Both the position numbers and the translations under genes were made by a program. From Daedaleopsis sinensis (Eukaryota; Basidiomycota; Agaricomycetes; Polyporales; Polyporaceae): a stretch of 64,000 bases of DNA. Positions 55,991 to 64,000 of the stretch are shown here, in pieces (position 1 is the stretch's first letter; every line of letters starts with the position of its first letter). The stretch lies in assembly GCA_033807695.1 (NCBI GenBank), contig CM066310.1, positions 124,001-188,000 on the forward strand, written 5' to 3'. The notes beneath the pieces are model-generated. The model ran no database searches, had not been told where the DNA came from, and saw only the letters and a program-made list of their open reading frames with translations.

Positions 55991-56251
55991 GTGCTATGAC
56001 TCGGAGCTGACATCGACGTTGTCACGTAGGAGAAGGGGAGCATTCGGTCCGCGGGCTCGAAAGAGAGCTCGTGATAGTTTCGGAGCAAGCGTGAAGTGGG
56101 CTATGATGATCTATGGCCACGACGAAACGTAGCAGACTGTGAGTAACTCCGAGTGTCATGATAAAATTACATAGTGACTTTGTACGACTCTAAGGCGTGA
56201 CAATCGACTGTCCTGTTCAGGCGCGGTGACATACGTATCCAAGCGGAATCA

Positions 56252-57231
56252 CTAAGCGGTCTTGTCCACGTCGTCAGACCACGATGCGTACTTCTCCGCC
56301 GCCTCGAGGAGCTGCGTGCCCTTCGTCTTGTAGCCCTCCAACGACATCTTGGTGAGCGGGAAGTGCAACGGAGGGTCCTCCAGGTAGGCGACCTTGTAGA
56401 CGACCTCCATGCCCTTCCTGGGGATACCAGGTGGGGTGAAGCTCTCGTAGAAAGCTTTCATGATCGCTGTCGGAGCGGTCGGCGCTTCGTACGCGGGGTG
56501 AGCGGGCGGCCAGGTGACCTTGCTGAAGATCGGAGTAAGGAATGGACCGGTTGAGAAGATGGTGATCTGCGAGACAGAGACGTCAGCAATAGAGCGACGG
56601 CCGTCTAGCGAGCATGTGTTCACGCTCACCTTGATGTTCCAAGAGGGGTCTAGCTCCGCCGCCAACGACTCGCTGATCCCGTCCAACGCTGAGGGGGGCA
56701 GAATTCAGCCATGCGGATGGTAGGCACCGGAAACATCTGCGACGTACCAAACTTGGTTGCACTGTAATACCCCACGAGAGGCGTACCCTGGATGCCAGAG
56801 AGCGACGAGTTCTGCAGAATCCGGCCACCCACCCCGCTCGGGTTGACCTCCCGCATGAACTTGACTCCCTGGCGTGTGACGTTTGCGTTGCCCCAGAAGT
56901 TGAGGTCGAACACTGCACGGGCGTCCGCCTCGTTCACGAGCTCGACCGCGCCGGTCACCGTGGTCCCCGCGTTGTTGAAGATGACGTCGAGGCGTCCGAA
57001 CTTCTCCTTGATCGCGGCGAAGGTGTCGAGGATGTCTTGAGCAACGGTGACGTCGAGCTTGAGCACGAGGAGGCGGTCGGCCGGGTACTTGGAAGACAGG
57101 TCTGAGAGCGTCTCAGGGCGGCGGGCGGTCGCGACTGCGATGTCGCCTTTCTCTAGGATGATTTCGGTGAGCGAACGGCCGAGGCCAGTCGATGCACCAG
57201 TAACTGTTAGAGTCGAGCCCGTTGTCAGCAT
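56252..57231 (-). CDS. Short-chain dehydrogenase/reductase, copy C
   Basis: 285-aa duplicate of the SDR at 39107-40086 with identical exon structure: 56748-57231, 56630-56688, 56252-56566 (multiple of three). Same motifs: LTVTGASTGLGRSL, LDVIFNNAGTTV, ILQNSSLSGIQG, VGYYSATKF + ALDGISESLA (Y-x-x-x-K; the intron-exon junction codes ALDG instead of AMDG), and ITIFSTGPF. Differences are scattered and mostly conservative, as expected if both copies are functional. The direct duplication also carries the promoter, with TTTAAATA at 57353-57360. Confidence 0.9.
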
Positions 57232-57352
57232 AGCGTCGCCGAGCGATCTGATGTTGAGACTCTACGCACTGAGCCAGATCTTCGGAGACATGTTGTGGTC
57301 GAAAGGGGGGTGCGAGTGGGAGTGGGTTGGACGACGTTGGGCAGAAAGGTGG

Positions 57353-57360
57353 TATTTAAA
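57353..57360 (-). promoter_or_regulatory. Probable TATA element of SDR copy C
   Basis: TTTAAATA on the minus strand about 122 bases before the ATG, equivalent to 40233-40240. Confidence 0.45.
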
Positions 57361-58884
57361 CCGTCTCGGCACCGCTACGTCCAGGGAGATCGAGGATGTA
57401 TCGATATCTGTCATGCAATGCCCGGTTTGCCGGATATAGACCGTGACGCGGTTCACCGGTACTTAGGTTGAGGAGATCATCGGATGGCGAATGATGGCGT
57501 TTCCCTTGAGCCTCTGGCAACCGCTCTCGCGCTGCCCATTAATATTGTCTATAATCAGAGTGTGCCTGTTTTCAAGTACTGGTGACTGGTCGAATCGCCG
57601 CGCGTCGGCCGTGCCGAGCGGACGCGCACGTCATGTCACGCGCAGCAACTCCTCTTTTGGGAAAATCCGCCGTGTTCGGGACATCCGCCGCGCACCGGTG
57701 TCCTTGTAGTACTAAGCGCGAGTGAAGGAGACAGAGGCCTCTCCTCTTTCTTCCTCCCCTCACGCTTACCTAGTCTCCGTAGCTGACCCAGTTAAAAAGA
57801 TGAAAGTCGATGGATTTGCTGACCTCCTATTGTAAGTATCTCGAGAAGGTCACCCCCTGTGTTTAGGCGCCCGATGTGTGGTCGGCACGGACCACACGTA
57901 CAGTTGGCCGGTCCCTCGGGCGTGGTTGGCCGGTCCATCGGGAGTGGTCACCAATCTTTTTCACCGTCGCCGTCGAGAATCTCATCGATGTTCGCAAATA
58001 TTGTGTTTGTGAGCAAGCTGCAGCACTAAACACCGGTGCCACCCGGATTAATGTCCAGATATCGGTACGAACCTCGCCATGTCGGCATCAGTGATGTACT
58101 AGTAGAGTCAGCTCACTCTGTCTTGTTTATGACAGGAGGAGAGGGACGTACAGTGAAATGTCAGTGGCACGATTACAAGCTGTACACTGAGAGATTAAGT
58201 ACATAGTGCTGAATAGCATCCGCGAAGCTTCGAACACGCTATAGATGATGTACGGTGACCAAGTCGGAATGCCGAACCGGGCACTTTTTCGTACTTACCG
58301 TCATATACATACGTATACCCTACCGTCTGCGAGTCCGGATGCCACTCTTCTGTTCCTATTAACATAACTCGTTCAGACCTTACTTTTCTCTACACGTACA
58401 AGCACACACGCACCACAGATTATCGGTACACGACCCCAAACTCACGCTGGTGCCGCACGAACGATACCACTTGACCGGCACTGCACTGCAGTGACGCAGC
58501 CTGTGGAGAAGAAGCGACGCCGAGACACGGAGAACGGCCGCGCATTCCGCGCCGGGGATCGCCGGTTTGCGTGAGGGCCCATTTGGAGGCTGGGGGACTG
58601 CCTGCACGTTGACAGCTGGCTCGGAGGAGGGGGCGAGGGCTTCGGATGGGTTACGAGGCGTCGCGGTCGCGGTCGAGTGTGAAGTGTGGCAGGCAATGCG
58701 GCGCGGCGGATATCCTCAGCGCTGGCTGTGCTCACGAGCGAGTCAGGAGCGACGCGGCCTCGGCGTCGTACATGACGAGCCCGCTATTCCTCTGCGGCAT
58801 CGTCGTGTCCGTCGCGCCCTCGGACGAGAGCATGTACCCGGAGTTGAAGACGCTCGTGGGCTGCGCGCGGCGGCGGGTCGGCGC
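57361..58884. other. Intergenic; empty site of the 1,100-bp element, no gene seen
   Basis: 57411-57440 is the uninterrupted counterpart of the insertion site at 40325/41442. Beyond it similarity to the A block fades. No gene recognised up to the DUF6534 gene end; 58442-58780 has GC-rich frames only. Confidence 0.45.
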
Positions 58885-59592
58885 TCAACGTGGGCCTCGA
58901 ACCCGTGCGTGCTCGCGCCGGCTTTGGCACCCCAGGAGCGATCCGCGCGCGTTGAGCGTCGCGAGCAGGGAGTTCACGTACACTTGCGGCCGCGTCAGCA
59001 GAGTGTGAATGCGCGAGAGAGAGCGGGCTGACGCACGTTTGCTCAGCGCGAAGAAGAAGGCGAAATAGGAGACCGCCACGTACTGCGCGAGAGCGGTCAG
59101 CGACGGTCAGCAGTCGAGCGCGAGGGACGCAGACACGCACCGAGACGAGCGTGCCGATAGCACATATACTGCGACGAGCGGGGCGAGTGAGACTTGGCCG
59201 TCCGGATCGGATTCATGGGCGCGAAGCGAGCACATACCTCGTTAGCATCCCCGTGTTAATGCTGTACGCCATAAGCATCCTGATCGCGGAGTCTGTTCTG
59301 CAGGCGCGGACGCGTCTGCCTTCAGGCCCGCGCGGAATGACGGAGTGGAGGGACAGATACGGACCTTCTAATTCCGGTCTCGTAGCGGCGGAGGACGACG
59401 TATTGCGCGATCGCGACAACCAGGTCGACGACGGCCTCGACAGACAGGCCCGCGTAGAGCCCCCACTGTGTGACAAGGAGGTGAAACCGAGTGTCAGACC
59501 ACGACACGCGAAGTGGCACAGATGATGCATAGAGCGGGGAGAAACGCACCGAGAACTTCTCGATGTGCGTGTACGAGTCGGAATGGTACCTG
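58885..59592 (-). CDS. DUF6534-family membrane protein, 3' half recognised
   Basis: Exons in order on the minus strand: YHSDSYTHIEKFS (about 59550-59592), WGLYAGLSVEAVVDLVVAIAQ with LRRYETGIRR, then TDSAIRMLMAYSINTGMLTS, CAIGTLVS, YVAVSYFAFFFALSK and LYVNSLLATLNARGSLLG, ending at TGA 58885. All five introns have GT-AG ends and keep phase. This is the C-terminal membrane half of the basidiomycete DUF6534 family. I could not find the N-terminal four-helix half upstream (59.6-61.5 kb), so it may be a truncated copy. The family function is unknown. Confidence 0.55.
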
Positions 59593-62500
59593 TGGGCAAC
59601 ATGGAAAAGGAAACCCGTTAGTGGCTCGCTCAATACACCGTCCCAGGAAAAGAGTTGTGAACGCGCGGTCGTAGGCACCGGTCCTGGAGAGCAACATTGC
59701 TGGACATTTGACGGGCACCTCGCACAGACAACGGTAGAGATAGGGATTGTGGGTCACGAGAGCAGTCGAAGATATACAGTTTGGTGCCGAATACTGCGCG
59801 ATGATTGAACCCAGGAGATGCGATGAGTGCCGTATCAGAACGAGACAGCGAGAGGCCGATGGGCAGATTTGAGATGGGTCGGAAGGACGGCGTCGACAAG
59901 ATGGACGGAAGACACAGTTGATGGAGCACGAGCACGGTTCAACATACATTAGGTAGGAGGCATGCCATAGAGGAAGCATTCGATCACTCACAGACCGCAT
60001 CCTTTGTCGAAGATGTCAGCACCCGGGTCGACGGTATGAGATGGAATGTATAAATGAGTTGGGCTCACCGAATATGTACCCCGAGAGGACGGCCTGTACG
60101 GAAAGCAATTGTGATGTGTGTGGCGTGGGCGTATCGGGTCAAGCTCGAGCCAATCCTGTCGGATAGGTTGCGGGTCCGTACCGGCTGAGGACTGCCGCAC
60201 AGACCGAGTCAGCAGTGTATCGCTGGGAGAACACGACGTCGGTGGCAGCTCAGTGCGTGATGTCTACTTACAGTAGCCGTGTATGCTGTCGGTGTCAAGT
60301 GTCGTGGTTGTAGAGAGAAGGCTACAGCGCGTATCTCGCACGTGCGTTCCAGCATTGTACACTGGTACCGCCGGTGCCGCAGTGTGGTCGAAGGCCCTGT
60401 GCAGATCGACGGGATAGCAGTCCCAGTGAGCACAGATAGCGCGTTCAACTTTGCAGCCGGATGAACACGAGCAAGTGATCGATTCCAATGTTGGATGTTG
60501 GAGCCTCACGCTAGTGTTGGAGCCGCACCAGGTGGCGAACGGGCGAGAGCAGCCGCACCGCCCTCGGGGGCAAAGCGGTTCTCGTCTCTAGAACTTTGTT
60601 ACAGCGTTCGCGCGGAAACTCAGAGGATGCGGATGACTCCCGGCGCTTGTTCTTGCTCGTAGAAGATGACGGTGCGGAGGCAAACTGACATGCCGGTCGG
60701 AGACATACAGACGGCCGTACGTCACGCTGCTCGTGAGCAGATGGGATGGTCGTCGCCCAGCAGACAGGCGCCTCCCTGGCCTGTGGACGAGTTCCAGCCG
60801 TACTATAGAGGCAAGACGTCGTACAAGCGGCATAGTCGTTCGCCTGGGTGTTGAGAGGCTCGGGAACTGGGGCCCAGGTGTTGTATCGTAGCCTGTAGCG
60901 TCCTGATGTACGTCGAGTTGCCTTCGCGCAAGATGACTGCCACACAGGCGAAGAAGAGCAGTCCGCTGGATGATAGAGACGATAGAGCGGGATAGATGTA
61001 AGAGAGCGCGACATCGGCGCAAACTGACATCCAGCTCGGGGATATCGGACCTCGCACCCCGTCGCCCGTCGAACAGGTGCCCTGTCAAGTCAAGAACGTT
61101 TGAACTTCGAGTACTGCAGCTGGGAGAAGGGAGGACCATGTGGGGCAAGACATTGGACGGCATCTGCGGACGGGTCGGGCGCGCGTTGGGCGCGCGGGCA
61201 AGGTTTAATATGTCCCGTCCGAGCCGGGGCGCAGCTGCTCGTCGCGCCGATCCATCGCCAGAAGAAGCAGGAAGCCGAGCGAGCCTGCGCGCTCGTTGGG
61301 AATTGCATATTGAGCGGGTGGCGGGGGATTGGAAGTTGTGCGACGGCCGCGGGGAGTGGGACCGCCGCGCCAACGCTTCGCAGGTTACTCACACGCACGT
61401 GGTGGGTAAGTACTCGGAGGAGGAGGAGGGCAGTCGTCGTACGTCGAGTGGGCTTGACGGATCTATCATCTCAGCTGTAAGTTGCTGTAGATCCTCGATG
61501 ATCTGTGCGAGATGAGCAAAATGAGCTAAAGTATGAAAAGTCTGCACATGCGATGTCGTGAGACCTCACCGGACCTGTCGTGCATGGATGCAATCAGCCT
61601 CCGAGCGGCGAGCCTGACGTGAGTACCGATGGGCAAGCGGGTGATTGATTGACATGTGCCTGTTGCATAGACCCTGGTGTCTCTAAGAAAAGAAGGCTGG
61701 GACCCGGGAATGCGTACAAATGACCGAGGAGCACGGACTGTTGGACAATGAACGTGGATATTCTCGACCTGACTGCGGTTGGGAGAAGCTAGAGAGATCT
61801 CCCGGTGGGTTAACCTTGGCTGATAAATGAGATGCTTACGACATCTTACGCCGTACAGGCCAAAGACGAGAGGCATCTGGATTCTCGGGTGGTGCCTAGC
61901 TGCAGATGCGAGGCTGCAGGGTCACGAAGATGAGAAAGCGATCGACAGAGATGGACGTAGGGAACTTGGGTGGATGTGTGGTTCGTGCTGGTCGTTGCCA
62001 AGAGTCGAACACACTGTCGCCTGGCTGTCAGTGAGCTGTCAAAGGAGGCGCTGGGCCCTCGCGGGCTGCTGCTGGCGAGATCCATGACAGAGATTGGGCG
62101 GTGGAATGTGGGATAGTGGCGAGTCAAAGACTCCAAGCTTTGATAGTGTGTACGGCGAAACAGTCGAGAGAGAACTAGAACACAAGTGGTGTGGTCTGCT
62201 GCTGATCGGTATCGGTGGACTTCAGTCGTGGAAGGACGCTGTGACTTCACTTACAGTTGCAGAAAGACATATCACGATGTATCTATTCTTGAGGCTTGCT
62301 CTTCCCCAAACGCGGACCAAATGGTACTTGATGAGCAAGAGATCCGGGGCTAAGACGTGACTGGGAGGAGGAAGAGGCTAGCAGAGAGATTGAAGACGCG
62401 CGGAACGCCGAAGCACCATATGCGGGCTGTATCGAGCAACGCGGAGCAAGAGGTAACCGAGAAACAGCGCCCAGGCACTAGCCGGGTTGAGATCAGTTAC

Positions 62501-62667
62501 TGAATCAGTAGCCAATGACGTTGAGACTCAATTAGACCCTCAACGCGTCGAGGATATACTTAATACATCAGCTCTTCCTCCACAGCGTCCACCTCGCCTT
62601 CTGCTTCCCCGCCGTCTCTCCCCTGGTCTGGTGCGCGCACTCTCGCCGTCTTCAACGTCTTCGAGCC
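59593..62667. other. 3 kb without a confident gene
   Basis: A minus-strand stretch at about 60900-61050 encodes one hydrophobic segment (GLLFFACVAVILREGNSTYI), which could belong to a decayed membrane-protein gene. The rest has only short frames. The final 100 bases are a pyrimidine-rich leader of the next gene. Confidence 0.3.
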
Positions 62668-64000
62668 ATGGCCGCACCCCTGCCCGTCATTCCCCACATC
62701 GCCCTCGACGACACCCTCGGCGCCGCCTTCCTCGGCCACACTGTCACTACTTTGTACGTATACGCACTCTGAAATCTCGCGTTGGCTCGCTCACGCGGCT
62801 TGATGTCGTCCACAGTCTGTACGGAATCACCACCCTCCAGGCGTTCTGGTACTACCGCGACCAGTACAAGGACCCGCTTATTCTCCGCGCTGCAGTGAGT
62901 GCCGTTCGCGACACTTCGCGCCCGCCCAACCTCACGCGTTGCGTACTACAGGTTGCTGTGTTGTGGTGAGTGTCGCGTCATTTGATTTGTTCCATGCGTG
63001 GTCCGGTTAGGGCGCGTCTCGACCAGACGTCGGCGAGACAGAGACGTGCTCCAACCGCCTGGTGAGTTTCAAACTGGAGTGTTGCGTTTGTTTTGCTGTG
63101 CGCGTAGCTTCCCGGCCAGCCGGTCAGGGTGCGTCTCGACGAGACGGAGACGTACTCTGTTCGTCTGGCGAGTTTCGTACTGAGAATGGTGGGGTCACGA
63201 TCGCAATCGTACCTGATGTTCCCTGATTGGTGTTCCCATCTTCGCATGACGTGCGGCATACACGCGCTTGCTACCATCGCACTTCTAGTGGATCGCACTT
63301 CTAGTGGATCGCGACAGCCCTCTGCTTGCGGAAGTCTACAGGTGCATCACCGCAGCCACCGGGGACGCGGCGGACCAACGCCGAGAACCCGGCACGGGAG
63401 AAGAGCAGTATCTGTCTCTGTCTGCATGCTCCTACCTTTGGGACCGACGCAGAGACATTCCTCAACGACACTACTGCAAATCCAAGACTGCCACTCTGAC
63501 GCCCGCTTCTCGTAGGATTCTAGACAGTGTCCACGCCGGCCTGATCACCGGCGCCTTGTACTGGTACTGCATCACCAACTTCACCAACCTCCCAGCGATC
63601 CAGCGGCCAATATGGCCCATTCCGGTGCGTCTTCCCGACCGTCGCATCTCCGCTTGTCCCTCACAATCACCCCTCTAGCTCATGATCATCATCTCGGTCA
63701 GTCGCGCCTCCATCTGACGCGCGCGTGCGGTCTGACGCCTTCGTCTCACATAGACTATGAGTAACTCTGTCGTCCGTGGGTAAGCTAGCTATTCGCTCGC
63801 GCGCAACGATACCCCGAAGTCACGGCCTGACACGTTTCGCGCTGACAGAATCTACGCGTATCGTCTCTACAAATGTACGTCCGCGTTCCGCATTCTCGCG
63901 TGAGCTGTCGCTGAACACTGTCCGTCAGTGGGTCGCCACCGCCTCATCCTCCCCGGAATCATCGTGCGTCTCCGTCTCTCTCATGGCCCCGATGAACACT
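62668..64000 (+). CDS. DUF6534-family membrane protein, 5' part, runs off the window
   Basis: Starts MAAPLPVIPHIALDDTLGAAF, the typical N-terminus of the family. Exons so far: 62668-62753, 62816-62894, 62952-62965 (14 nt), 63516-63624, 63679-63696, 63754-63779, 63849-63874, 63929-63963. Spliced landmarks: LYGITTLQAFWYYRDQ, AVLW + ILDSVHAGLITGALYWYC, WPIP + LMIIIS, and RIYAYRLYKLGRHRLILPG. Predicted segments match membrane helices 1-4. Many small exons and weak donors (for example GTCAGT at 63697) are used. The 3' half lies beyond the window. Confidence 0.75.

Overview
The window is nuclear DNA of a mushroom-forming basidiomycete (Agaricomycetes; a polypore-like fungus is my best guess). The reasons are numerous GT-AG introns of about 42-100 nt, family content typical of that group (FunK1 kinase, F-box proteins, HET and BTB proteins, DUF6534 membrane proteins, GH16 laminarinase-like enzyme), an intron-bearing eukaryotic tRNA gene and Copia-type retroelement sequence. 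Nothing bacterial or organellar was seen. Gene models were built by hand from splice sites, reading phase and recognisable protein motifs; none has transcript support.

Left part (1-24 kb) is mostly ordinary genes: a HET-domain gene running off the left edge (-), a decayed FAD monooxygenase 3' end (+), an F-box gene with an 8-nt micro-exon (-), a BTB/POZ gene (-), a frameshifted seven-pass membrane protein gene (-), a low-complexity basic/acidic protein (-), tRNA-Thr(UGU) with a short intron (-), COX8/COX7C-type cytochrome oxidase subunit (+), about 3.5 kb without recognisable genes, a ten-exon GH16 beta-glucanase (+), tRNA-Phe (+), an intact paralogue of the seven-pass protein (+) and a decayed copy of the BTB gene (+).

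Middle part (24-37 kb) holds an extended-SDR reductase pseudogene (+), then two tail-to-tail genes built from divergent homeodomain-like modules (two in the + gene, three tandem copies in the - gene), a small Cys-rich protein gene (+), an SDR gene (-) split in its first exon by a 644-bp terminal-inverted-repeat element with a perfect 10-bp target duplication, and a 149-aa unknown protein (+).

Right part (37-64 kb) is a duplicated, transposon-rich mosaic. Two direct copies of an [AMP-ligase remnant + SDR gene] block lie about 16.5 kb apart. A third, partial copy is joined to an inverted copy of the FunK1 gene tail and to a DUF6534 gene fragment. One of the SDR blocks carries a 1,100-bp element with a 9-bp target duplication and a giant internal hairpin; the other block supplies the empty site. 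A gag-only LTR retroelement with nearly identical 288-bp LTRs and a 5-bp target duplication lies at 46.5-48.2 kb, inside a region bounded by termini of another inverted-repeat family. The large FunK1 kinase gene (50.6-54.4 kb) looks intact. The right end holds one partial and one edge-truncated DUF6534 gene.

The genes do not form a pathway. The pattern is self/non-self, ubiquitin-adaptor, membrane and oxidoreductase families typical of fast-evolving accessory DNA, with recent insertions and several dead duplicates next to live copies.
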